A DNA stretch of 9,578 nucleotides from Mucilaginibacter_A sp964236465 (GCA_964236465.1 CAXSBZ010000062.1:1-9578), one strand, 5' to 3'; positions 1-5,270 are shown, counted from the first letter of the stretch. Program-made: numbers and translations. The notes: generated from the sequence alone by a model not told the origin.

Positions 1-404
1 AAATGTACCTGAAATATGGCTTGTATAAAGAAAAACTGATCTCCATTACCAAAAAAGGAAAAAGCGGTGCCGAAGAAATTAAAGCCATGATTGAAAAATT
101 CCGTACCACGCCGCCAACACAATTAGGCGGATCAAAAGTGGTGGTTTTGAAAGATTATGAAAAAGGCGTGGAAACAGATTTGAATTCAGGAAAAACATCC
201 AAGTTAGATTTTCCAACGTCTGATGTTTTGCAGTTTGTAACAGAAGATGGCAGCATTATTTCCGCCCGCCCATCCGGAACGGAACCTAAAATTAAGTTTT
301 ATTGCAGTGTGAACGGTCCGTTGGAAAACAAAGAAACTTATACCCAAACGGCACAACAATTGGAAGACAAGATCGATACAATTATGCAGGATTTGAATGT
401 TTAA
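1..404 (+). CDS. Phospho-sugar mutase (phosphoglucomutase/phosphomannomutase family), C-terminal part
   Basis: This is the 3' end of a gene that begins before the window. The reading frame is open from base 1, so the ATG at 3 is an internal Met and not a start. The 133 visible residues are the C-terminal domain of an alpha-D-phosphohexomutase, a cytoplasmic enzyme that interconverts hexose 1- and 6-phosphates. The family's phosphate-binding loop is intact (ARPSGTEPKIKFY, residues 88-100 of the fragment, with R89, S91, G92, T93 and K96). An upstream stretch (ITKKGKSGAEEIKAMIEKFR) is typical of the long roughly 570-residue PgcA-like enzymes. The active-site serine and metal site lie outside the window. 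The gene ends in TAA and is followed by a hairpin repeat and a terminator. Family assignment is firm; choice between glucose and mannose substrate is not possible from this fragment. Confidence 0.9.
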   Translation, partial: MYLKYGLYKEKLISITKKGKSGAEEIKAMIEKFRTTPPTQLGGSKVVVLKDYEKGVETDLNSGKTSKLDFPTSDVLQFVTEDGSIISARPSGTEPKIKFYCSVNGPLENKETYTQTAQQLEDKIDTIMQDLNV

Positions 405-414
405 TTAATGATTT

Positions 415-440
415 GTCATGCTGAATTTATTTCAGCATCC
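415..440. repeat. Dispersed hairpin repeat of the GTCATGCTGAA type
   Basis: ATGCTGAA (418-425) and TTCAGCAT (431-438) form a perfect 8-bp stem with a 5-base TTTAT loop, preceded by GTC. It lies 11 bases after the mutase stop codon. There is no T-run after it, so it does not look like a terminator by itself. I recall this sequence type as a common intergenic repeat in Sphingobacteriales genomes; that is recollection, not a search result. Confidence 0.55.
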
Positions 441-478
441 CTCAAGATAAGTTCAAAAATTTAGCATTGAATTTTTAT

Positions 479-514
479 AAAAAGACCATGGAAAGATAAT
501 TCACGGTCTTTTTT
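479..514 (+). terminator. Rho-independent terminator after the mutase gene
   Basis: AAAAAGACC (479-487) pairs with GGTCTTTTT (505-513), extended inward by TG/CA across one A-C mismatch, and the 3' side runs into six T. The A-rich 5' side means it could also work on the minus strand, but no minus-strand gene ends here. Confidence 0.75.
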
Positions 515-580
515 GTTTCCGTTAACTGTCAAAAAGTCAATATAAAAACTCGCCTTAACTGTTTTTACATCAGTAATTTA

Positions 581-596
581 CAACTTGTTCAAGTTG
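581..596. promoter_or_regulatory. Inverted repeat upstream of the outer-membrane protein gene (possible operator/promoter region)
   Basis: CAACTTG (581-587) and CAAGTTG (590-596) are perfect 7-bp inverted arms around TT. Immediately after them is TTTG (597-600), then 18 bases, then TATTTGTT (619-626), a poor match to the -33/-7 Bacteroidota promoter pair. If that promoter is real, the palindrome abuts its -33 box, as an operator might. This is weak: no regulator is known and the -7 match is partial. Confidence 0.25.
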
Positions 597-676
597 TTTG
601 GTTTACTACTGGCAAAGTATTTGTTCGGCGCAGATCAGGATTTTTTACAAAATCTGTTTACTTATTTCTTACAAAA

Positions 677-1255
677 ATGATTTCAAAAAAAACAAAATTA
701 ATCGCTGCAATGGCAGCTATGCTGGTCTTGGTTATCGGCAGCCAATCTCAGGCACAAACGGTTTACAAAAAGAAAGTATCCAAAGGTTCTAAAAACGTTT
801 TCAGGATGGGTTTGGGTTTGGAAGGCGGTTATCCAACTAAAGATTTTTCCAGGTTTGAATTGGGCGGAACTGCAAGGTTACAATATGACCTGGCAAGCAA
901 CTTGTCTTTGACTTTAACTTCCGGATATTATCATTTTTTTGAAAAAGATAGCTATGCATTTCCAGATGGTACGGGTACTAATAATGTCAATTATAGTTTT
1001 TCTAACGATTTAAATATGATTCCGGTAAAAGTTGGCCTTAAATCTTTCATCGCCCCAAACTTTTATTTAAGTGCCGAAGCAGGGGCAGGGTTTGAGCTGA
1101 ACCACGCCAAAGAAACCAAGCTGATCCTGTCGCCGGGCATTGGTTTTGCCAGCAACAGCGGTGTGGATTTAGGATTGCGTTACGAAAACTTTTCGGGTAA
1201 TAATAGCAATTACGGCTTGATCGGGTTGCGTGTGGCTTACGGCTTCAAATTGTAG
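677..1255 (+). CDS. Small outer-membrane beta-barrel protein
   Basis: A 192-residue exported protein. Residues 1-26 form a Sec signal peptide: KK near the start, a hydrophobic run about 9-20, and probable cleavage after SQA26 before Q27, common in Bacteroidota. The mature part is an up-and-down series of amphipathic beta strands (about 43-51, 62-70, 75-85, 114-121, 127-138, 150-158, 163-171, 180-190). These are separated by Gly/Asn/Ser-rich turns, and the chain ends in an aromatic-containing strand (VAYGFKL). This is the pattern of 8-stranded outer-membrane barrels of the OmpA/OmpX-like 'outer membrane beta-barrel domain' group. ATG 677 is chosen because it begins directly at the signal peptide, after an A-rich leader. 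The gene is monocistronic, bounded by terminators at 479-514 and 1275-1312. Location is a confident inference; cargo or function cannot be told. Confidence 0.82.
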   Translation: MISKKTKLIAAMAAMLVLVIGSQSQAQTVYKKKVSKGSKNVFRMGLGLEGGYPTKDFSRFELGGTARLQYDLASNLSLTLTSGYYHFFEKDSYAFPDGTGTNNVNYSFSNDLNMIPVKVGLKSFIAPNFYLSAEAGAGFELNHAKETKLILSPGIGFASNSGVDLGLRYENFSGNNSNYGLIGLRVAYGFKL

Positions 1256-1257
1256 GT

Positions 1258-1272
1258 GATAAAAGAAGCATG
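1258..1272 (+). repeat. Short dispersed repeat, copy 1 (variant)
   Basis: GATAAAAGAAGCATG begins 3 bases after the barrel-gene stop codon. It matches the TAAAAGAAGCATTG core of copies 3-5 except for one missing T near the 3' end. The following terminator stem starts 3 bases later. Confidence 0.5.
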
Positions 1273-1274
1273 AT

Positions 1275-1312
1275 AAAAAAGTCCCGGTTATGATTTAGCC
1301 GGGACTTTTTTT
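1275..1312 (+). terminator. Rho-independent terminator after the barrel gene
   Basis: GTCCCGG (1281-1287) pairs with CCGGGAC (1299-1305). Two further pairs, one of them G-U, close the loop, and the stem is flanked by six A on the left and seven T on the right. The GC-rich stem plus T-run is a strong intrinsic terminator. Confidence 0.88.
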
Positions 1313-1316
1313 GTGT

Positions 1317-1332
1317 GGTAAAAGAAGTATTG
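1317..1332 (+). repeat. Short dispersed repeat, copy 2 (variant)
   Basis: GGTAAAAGAAGTATTG, one base different (C to T) from the TAAAAGAAGCATTG core. It sits 4 bases beyond the T-run of the terminator, so the terminator is bracketed by copies 1 and 2 in the same orientation. Confidence 0.55.
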
Positions 1333-1414
1333 TAATTTAAAATCAGCTAAATTTTTGTTTACATAAAATAACTAAGTTTATATATTTACATCACTATTCC
1401 CAATTAAATCTAAA

Positions 1415-1552
1415 CTTCAGCTTTTTAATAAGTTGGCCATAGGCGGAACAATTATGGATGATTTTAAACCACAATTTTGGGGTGGCATGATGGGTGTTGT
1501 CCGAGATCAGTTTGGCATAAAATAGATGATTAGTCGTTCTAAAAATTCGTAA
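1415..1552 (+). pseudogene. Decayed C-terminus of a VOC/PhnB-like (glyoxalase-fold) protein
   Basis: Reading from 1415 in the frame of the ATG at 1454 gives LQLFNKLAIGG, then KPQFWGGMMGVVRDQFGIK, a stop (TAG, 1523-1525), MIS, and a further short tail to TAA at 1550. This follows the C-terminal signature of PhnB-like VOC proteins: FNxLaxGG, then FWGxxxGxxxDxFGIxW(M)xN. The TAG falls exactly where the family has Trp, one base from TGG. Upstream of about 1415 the family pattern fades, no start codon with a full domain is present, and the N-terminal two thirds of a roughly 140-residue protein are missing. I call it a remnant of an older gene, truncated at the 5' end and carrying a nonsense change. 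The match is from memory of the family and rests on about 35 residues. A short ORF from ATG 1454 (23 residues) is not believed to be a gene. Confidence 0.6.
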
Positions 1553-1578
1553 AACCTTCAATTATTTGAAAATATAAA

Positions 1579-1596
1579 GGATAAAAGAAGCATTGG
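1579..1596 (+). repeat. Short dispersed repeat, copy 3 (exact core)
   Basis: GGATAAAAGAAGCATTGG contains the exact 14-base core TAAAAGAAGCATTG (1582-1595). It lies 26 bases after the end of the VOC remnant and 49 bases before the HEPN gene. With copy 2 it brackets the remnant in direct orientation. Confidence 0.7.
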
Positions 1597-1618
1597 AATT
1601 TTGGTAATGAATAATGAT

Positions 1619-1626
1619 TATATTTG
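1619..1626 (+). promoter_or_regulatory. Candidate promoter (-7 element) for the HEPN gene pair
   Basis: TATATTTG matches TAnnTTTG at all fixed positions and ends 19 bases before the HEPN start codon, predicting a very short leader. The -33 partner is not ideal: TTTG at 1600-1603 is too close (15 bases), while TTG at 1593-1595, the last bases of repeat copy 3, is rather far (23 bases). The -7 element is convincing; which -33 is used is open. Confidence 0.45.
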
Positions 1627-1645
1627 AGAGTGGAAAATATTCTAA

Positions 1646-2104
1646 ATGATTAATCCTCAGGAAATAAAAAATCTAGCTTTTCAACGTTTAAAAGAAGCTG
1701 AAGTATTATACAAGAATGGAATGTTTGATGGGGCTTTTTATTTAGCTGGATACAGCGTTGAATTGATGTTAAAAGCAAAAATATGTGAACGTTTAGGAAT
1801 ACCAAACTTGTTTGATGAAACAAACAAAGATGCAAATTCGATAAAAAGTATTGGTGATATTAGAAAACCTTTAAAAACACATAATCTTTTTACATTATTA
1901 ATATTTAGTGGCTTAAAAGTAAAATTCGATATTGATAAGGCAATAAATAAAGACTTAGCAAAGGCTAATTCTTTGCTTTTTAATGCATGGGATGAAAATG
2001 CACGTTACAAACCTTGTGGACATATGCAAGACAAAGATGTAGAAAAATTAATAAATTTGCTATCAGGAGCTAATGGAATACTAACATGGATAGAGCAAAA
2101 CTAA
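1646..2104 (+). CDS. HEPN-domain protein
   Basis: A 152-residue all-helical protein without signal peptide or membrane segment. Residues about 3-50 carry the HEPN signature helices, with AFYLAGYSVELMLKAKICERLG at about 30-51, followed by LKTHNL (76-81) and FTLLIFSGL (82-90). In this family that segment continues into the third and fourth helices, including WDENARY (115-121). HEPN proteins are often the toxin/RNase or the nucleotide-modification partner of two-gene modules. The R-x5-H pair here (R73, H79) resembles the RNase motif in spacing, but the His belongs to the family's conserved KTHxL segment, so catalysis is not established. The start is ATG 1646, 19 bases after a good -7 element. 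The last 19 bases overlap the next gene, so the two are probably translated together. The region is visibly more A/T-rich than the flanking genes and suggests horizontal transfer. Domain call confident; role inferred. Confidence 0.8.
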   Translation: MINPQEIKNLAFQRLKEAEVLYKNGMFDGAFYLAGYSVELMLKAKICERLGIPNLFDETNKDANSIKSIGDIRKPLKTHNLFTLLIFSGLKVKFDIDKAINKDLAKANSLLFNAWDENARYKPCGHMQDKDVEKLINLLSGANGILTWIEQN

Positions 2105-2400
2105 AAGGGCTTTTACAGCCTTTTATAGCAAAATGTGCTGAAGAAGGTAAAGCATTGACGGATATTTGCATTGAAGAAGCTTTCCCTGGCGATGTCTCAA
2201 CGTCATACATTATTCAGGTTAAAGCACCGTGGGTTGATGAAATAGATTGCTGTGAAGCAATAGATTTTTTGTTTGATGTTCTTTTTGAAACAGTAGATGA
2301 ATCGGTAAGGCAAAAGGTATTTTCTATTCAAGTTTTGGATAGTAAAGATGAAATTCATTGCTGGTATCCAACTTCTTCTGGGTTAATTGTCAAAAACTAA
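2086..2400 (+). CDS. Small acidic protein paired with the HEPN gene, unrecognised
   Basis: I do not recognise this 104-residue protein. ATG 2086 lies inside the end of the HEPN gene in another frame, with GGAG at 2066-2069 and TGGAA at 2074-2078 upstream, implying coupled translation. The predicted layout is: helix about 3-22 (LKGLLQPFIAKCAEEG), an acidic segment, beta strand about 38-47 (STSYIIQVKA), helix about 52-69 (EIDCCEAIDFLFDVLFETV), beta strand about 77-85 (KVFSIQVLD), and a C-terminal WYP at 93-95. A beta-alpha-beta core is therefore likely. It has four Cys (C17, C28, C55, C56) plus C92, but no paired CxxC. There is no GSxxxGxxxxxSDxD motif, so it is not a standard minimal nucleotidyltransferase partner of HEPN. 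Position and overlap suggest it is the cognate partner (antitoxin-like or accessory); that is inference from context only. It ends 33 bases before a bidirectional terminator. Confidence 0.7.
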   Translation: MDRAKLKGLLQPFIAKCAEEGKALTDICIEEAFPGDVSTSYIIQVKAPWVDEIDCCEAIDFLFDVLFETVDESVRQKVFSIQVLDSKDEIHCWYPTSSGLIVKN

Positions 2401-2433
2401 TTTTTGTTATTGGTTCAGATTTTAATACATATT

Positions 2434-2472
2434 AAAAAAGTCCTCGTTTAAAAATCAAACGAGGCCTTTTTT
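2434..2472. terminator. Bidirectional terminator between convergent genes
   Basis: CCTCGTTT (2442-2449) pairs with AAACGAGG (2457-2464) around a 7-base loop. Beyond one T-C mismatch, AAAAAAG (2434-2440) pairs with CTTTTTT (2466-2472). The A-run on one side and T-run on the other let it stop transcription of the HEPN pair on the plus strand and of the aminotransferase on the minus strand. Confidence 0.85.
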
Positions 2473-2490
2473 ACCCCTATAAAAACAGCA

Positions 2491-3684
2491 TCAACTCAAC
2501 TTCGCCAAAGCTTCTCCAATCCGTTTCACTGCTTCCCTTAATTTATCTTCCGCAGCGGCATACGATAAACGGATGCAATTGTCATCACCAAAAGAATCGC
2601 CGCCCACAACCGCAACATGTGCTTCTTCCAATAAATAAATAGAAAGTTCGGCAGCATCTTTGTAAACTTTGCCCTTGTATTGTTTACCAAAATACGCGCT
2701 CACATCCGGAAAAAAGTAAAATGCACCATCCGGCAAATTCACTTTGATATTTGGAATTTCTTTCAGCAAATCATAAACCACATCGCGGCGTTGTTTAAAT
2801 TGTACACGCATTTCTTCTACGGACGCCAATCCGCCTTCCAGCGCAGCAACGCCAGCTTTTTGGGTGATAGAACAAGTGCCGGAAGTAATTTGTCCCTGCA
2901 TTTTATCGCAAGCCGTCGCAATTTCTCTGTTGGAGGCCGTGTAGCCAATGCGCCAGCCCGTCATGGCATAAGCTTTGGAAAAACCGTTGATGATGATCAC
3001 GCGGTCTTTCACCGATGCAAATTGTGCGATGGATTCATGCTTTGGCAAGTAACTGATGTGTTCGTAAATCTCGTCCGACAAAATATAAACTTGCGGATGC
3101 TGCTCAAATACTTTTACCAAACCGGCCAGTTCTTCTTTGCTGTAAACGCTGCCGGTTGGGTTGCAGGGCGAAGAAAACATAAACAATTTGGATTTTGGCG
3201 TGATGACTGCTTCCAATTGTTCCGGCGTAATTTTAAAATTCTGTTCGGCAATTGCATTCACAAAAACAGATTTTCCTTCGGCCAGTTTCACCACTTCTGA
3301 ATAAGAAACCCAATAAGGCGTCGGGATAATCACCTCATCACCCAGGTTTACCAAACACAAAACCGCGTTCGCAATGGCTTGCTTGGCACCGGTAGAAACC
3401 ACAAGATCCAAAGCATCGTAATCTAAATTATTCTCCGTTTTTAACTTTTTGGAAATGGCTTTGCGCAAATCCGGATAACCGGCAACGGGTGTGTAATAGG
3501 TAAAGTTTTGGTCTATCGCTTCTTTTGCGGCTGCTTTAATATAGTCCGGCGTGTGAAAATCCGGTTCGCCAAAACTCAAACTGATCACATCTACGCCTTT
3601 TGCAGCCAGTTCGCGGCCCATTTTGGCCATTTTTATCGTGGCCGATTCGGAAAGGTTATTTATTCTATTGCTTAAAATACTCAT
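2491..3684 (-). CDS. PLP-dependent aminotransferase, class I/II (aspartate aminotransferase-like)
   Basis: A 397-residue cytoplasmic fold-type I aminotransferase that transfers an amino group between an amino acid (probably Asp) and a 2-oxo acid (2-oxoglutarate/Glu). Key residues are all present: LSFGEPDFHTP (36-46) at the N-terminal substrate loop, YTPVAGYPDLR (64-74), STGAKQA (97-103) for the phosphate-binding turn, NPTG (175-178), SDEIYE (203-208) with D204 for the PLP ring nitrogen, and SKAYAMTGWRIGY (236-248) with K237 as Schiff-base lysine. R372 in CIRLSYA is the substrate-carboxylate arginine. Length and motifs fit the subgroup Ib/gamma enzymes usually labelled AspC or AspB in non-enteric bacteria. 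The open frame runs 34 codons further upstream, but that part crosses the -7 element at 3711-3704 and has no family similarity, so ATG 3684 (MSILSNRINNLSES) is chosen. Substrate preference is inferred. The gene is single, divergent from the transporter gene. Confidence 0.93.
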   Translation of the reverse strand: MSILSNRINNLSESATIKMAKMGRELAAKGVDVISLSFGEPDFHTPDYIKAAAKEAIDQNFTYYTPVAGYPDLRKAISKKLKTENNLDYDALDLVVSTGAKQAIANAVLCLVNLGDEVIIPTPYWVSYSEVVKLAEGKSVFVNAIAEQNFKITPEQLEAVITPKSKLFMFSSPCNPTGSVYSKEELAGLVKVFEQHPQVYILSDEIYEHISYLPKHESIAQFASVKDRVIIINGFSKAYAMTGWRIGYTASNREIATACDKMQGQITSGTCSITQKAGVAALEGGLASVEEMRVQFKQRRDVVYDLLKEIPNIKVNLPDGAFYFFPDVSAYFGKQYKGKVYKDAAELSIYLLEEAHVAVVGGDSFGDDNCIRLSYAAAEDKLREAVKRIGEALAKLS

Positions 3685-3703
3685 ACTGATGATGTTGTTG
3701 CGG

Positions 3704-3711
3704 CAAATATA
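3704..3711 (-). promoter_or_regulatory. Promoter -7 element of the aminotransferase gene
   Basis: On the minus strand TATATTTG matches TAnnTTTG fully and lies 19 bases upstream of ATG 3684, the same spacing as at the HEPN gene. No clear TTTG is seen at the -33 position. Confidence 0.5.
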
Positions 3712-3748
3712 GAAAATAACTTTAAGGCGGTTTCGGCGTGTTATTTTA

Positions 3749-3756
3749 TATTTTTG
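3749..3756 (+). promoter_or_regulatory. Promoter -7 element of the cation transporter gene
   Basis: TATTTTTG matches TAnnTTTG. It ends 18 bases before the GTG at 3775, again the spacing seen at the other two genes. A start at the in-frame TTG 3754 would lie within this element, which argues for GTG 3775. The -33 box is not evident. Confidence 0.45.
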
Positions 3757-3759
3757 CAC

Positions 3760-3775
3760 GATAAAAGAAGCATTG
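3760..3775 (+). repeat. Short dispersed repeat, copy 4 (exact core), in the transporter leader
   Basis: GATAAAAGAAGCATTG holds the exact 14-base core (3762-3775). It fills the space between the -7 element and the GTG start, the final G being the first base of the start codon, so it would make up nearly the whole 5' leader of the transporter mRNA. Confidence 0.7.
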
Positions 3776-4779
3776 TGAAACAGCAAAAGACCATCATTTT
3801 GTACGCGCTTATCACCGGGGCTGTCCTGATGGTGGCCAAGTTTACTGCTTATTTTATCACCGGTTCTAACTTTATTTTGGCTGATGCTGCCGAAAGCATC
3901 GTGAATGTGGTGGCCAGTGCTTTTGCTTTTTTCAGCATCTGGTTTTCAGCCCGCCCGCGCGACATCAACCATCCTTACGGACACGGAAAAGTAGAGTTTT
4001 TCTCCGTTTTTTTGGAAGGCGCGCTGATTATGGTGGCTGGCATCATCATCATTTTCAAATCCATTTACAACCTTTTTTACCCACAGGCCGTGCAGGAATT
4101 GCTGGCCGGTGCCATCATCATCGGCATTACCGGTTTAATCAACGGTTTGCTGGGTTTTTACATGATCCGCCAGGGGAAAAAGTTGTTGTCAATTACCATT
4201 GAAGGCGACGGCCGCCATTTGATTACCGATGCCGTAACCAGTGCCGGTTTGGTTTTGGGTTTGGTGTTGATCTATTTCACCAAAATAGAAATCCTCGACA
4301 GCGTTCTTTCCATCGCGGTTGGTTTGTTTATCGTTTATACCGCTTATAAATTGGTGCGGAAATCGGTTGCCGGGTTGATGGACGAAGCTGATTTTTCGAT
4401 GGTGGACGATATTTTAAAAATCCTGAACGATAACCGGAAAGTGGAATGGATCGATATCCACAACCTTCGCGCGCAACGTTATGGTAATGAACTGCATATC
4501 GATTGCCACATGACGTTGCCTAACTATTTCGATTTGACCCGCGTGCACCATGAAGTTTCTAAAGCAGATGAATTGGTAAACCAGTTTGGCCATATCAAAA
4601 CTGAATTTTTTATCCATGCCGATCCTTGTTTGCTCGAATGTTGCTACTATTGCCGGATGCCGAATTGCCCCATCCGTTCGCACGAAAAAACGGTGGATTA
4701 CGTTTGGGACATGGAACGCGTAACGCAAAACAACAAGCATTTTGCAACAGACGAAACCGTTTCCATTGCCCACGAATAG
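3775..4779 (+). CDS. Cation diffusion facilitator (CDF) family metal efflux transporter with Cys-rich tail
   Basis: A 334-residue inner-membrane protein that exports divalent metal ions by proton antiport, judged from the family. Six membrane segments are visible: about 7-27, 31-55, 79-99, 108-130, 152-168 and 173-192. A cytoplasmic ferredoxin-like domain follows, about 200-285. The TM5 metal site is standard (H148-x3-D152 in GRHLITDA). TM2 reads ADAAESIVN (36-44), so the usual DxxxD/HxxxD pair is E40/N44, which I recall from a Bacteroidota subgroup. The chain then carries a Cys cluster (C285, C289, C290, C293, C298) and HEK before a helical end, an extension ordinary YiiP-type proteins lack and a likely extra metal-binding site. 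Start GTG 3775 (MKQQKTIILYALI) is preferred over TTG 3754, which overlaps the promoter element. It is bracketed by inverted copies of the short repeat. Metal specificity (Zn, Fe, Mn, Co) cannot be assigned. Confidence 0.88.
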   Translation: MKQQKTIILYALITGAVLMVAKFTAYFITGSNFILADAAESIVNVVASAFAFFSIWFSARPRDINHPYGHGKVEFFSVFLEGALIMVAGIIIIFKSIYNLFYPQAVQELLAGAIIIGITGLINGLLGFYMIRQGKKLLSITIEGDGRHLITDAVTSAGLVLGLVLIYFTKIEILDSVLSIAVGLFIVYTAYKLVRKSVAGLMDEADFSMVDDILKILNDNRKVEWIDIHNLRAQRYGNELHIDCHMTLPNYFDLTRVHHEVSKADELVNQFGHIKTEFFIHADPCLLECCYYCRMPNCPIRSHEKTVDYVWDMERVTQNNKHFATDETVSIAHE

Positions 4780-4780
4780 C

Positions 4781-4797
4781 CCAATGCTTCTTTTACC
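4781..4797 (-). repeat. Short dispersed repeat, copy 5 (exact core, inverted)
   Basis: On the minus strand it reads GGTAAAAGAAGCATTGG, with the exact core at 4795-4782. It occupies 17 of the 29 bases between the transporter stop (TAG 4777-4779) and the Nudix start, opposite in orientation to copy 4. Confidence 0.7.
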
Positions 4798-4808
4798 ACC
4801 TAAAATTT

Positions 4809-5270
4809 ATGCTGAAGAAATATCCTTTTAATGTGCGTGTTTACGGTTTGTTGCTGAATGAAAATAACCAGCTTTTGATCAGCGATGAATTGGAATACGG
4901 GATGAGATTTTCCAAATTTCCCGGCGGCGGTTTGGAATACGGCGAAGGTTTGATCGATGGTTTAAAGCGCGAATTTATGGAAGAATGTTTGTTTGAGGTT
5001 GAAATCCTCAGCCACTTTTATACCACCGATTTCTACCTGAAATCTGCTTTTGACGATACGCAAATCATCAGCGTTTATTATTTGGTTAAAAACATCGGCA
5101 CCATAAATTTACCGATAAAAACAGTACCCTTTGATTTTAATCATGTGCAAGAAGAAGGCGGGATTTTTCAAGCTTTCCGTTGGCTTAACTTGGATCAACT
5201 GAAAATAGAAGATGTTACTTTTCCCGCTGATCAAAAAGCCGTGGAATTACTTTTGAAAACCATAAAATGA
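4809..5270 (+). CDS. Nudix hydrolase, coupled to bioA
   Basis: A 153-residue cytoplasmic Nudix-fold protein; the family hydrolyses nucleoside-diphosphate-linked compounds with Mg2+ or Mn2+. The Nudix box lies at residues 40-62 (G40-x5-E46-x7-R54-E55-F56-x-E58-E59). The catalytic REFMEE core is complete, but the glycine normally found three positions after the second E is Leu (ECLF). Before it, FSKFPGGGLEYGE is typical of Bacteroidota 'Nudix domain' proteins. ATG 4809 gives the correct N-terminal strand (YPFNVRVYGLLLN); the frame is open further upstream but runs through the transporter gene. The stop overlaps the bioA start as ATGA (5267-5270), so translation is probably coupled. No promoter is seen in the 29-base gap before it, so it may be read through from the transporter gene. 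The substrate is unknown; a link to biotin metabolism or housekeeping of CoA/ADP-type by-products is only suggested by position. Confidence 0.87.
   Translation: MLKKYPFNVRVYGLLLNENNQLLISDELEYGMRFSKFPGGGLEYGEGLIDGLKREFMEECLFEVEILSHFYTTDFYLKSAFDDTQIISVYYLVKNIGTINLPIKTVPFDFNHVQEEGGIFQAFRWLNLDQLKIEDVTFPADQKAVELLLKTIK

Noticed and set aside
598..792. 64-codon plus-strand frame overlapping the barrel gene start
   Set aside because: It lies partly in the leader and partly in another frame of the signal-peptide gene; composition is not protein-like.
1454..1525. A 23-residue peptide gene from ATG 1454 to TAG
   Set aside because: The sequence is explained as the end of a VOC protein interrupted at its conserved Trp codon, and the family pattern continues upstream of the ATG.
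2086..2400. Small HEPN partner as an MNT nucleotidyltransferase
   Set aside because: No GS...DxD catalytic motif is present anywhere in its 104 residues.
2680..3300. Plus-strand open frame of 206 codons opposite the aminotransferase
   Set aside because: It is fully antisense to a gene with all PLP aminotransferase motifs, and its translation has no recognisable domain.
3685..3786. 34-codon N-terminal extension of the aminotransferase
   Set aside because: It spans the -7 element and the repeat in the divergent promoter region and is unlike the family; MSILSN at 3684 fits.
4414..4773. Minus-strand open frame of 119 codons within the transporter gene
   Set aside because: It is antisense to the conserved CDF cytoplasmic domain; no motif and no start context.
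4626..4808. Upstream extension of the Nudix frame into the transporter gene
   Set aside because: The extension is the transporter's coding sequence in another frame; ATG 4809 gives a normal Nudix N-terminus.
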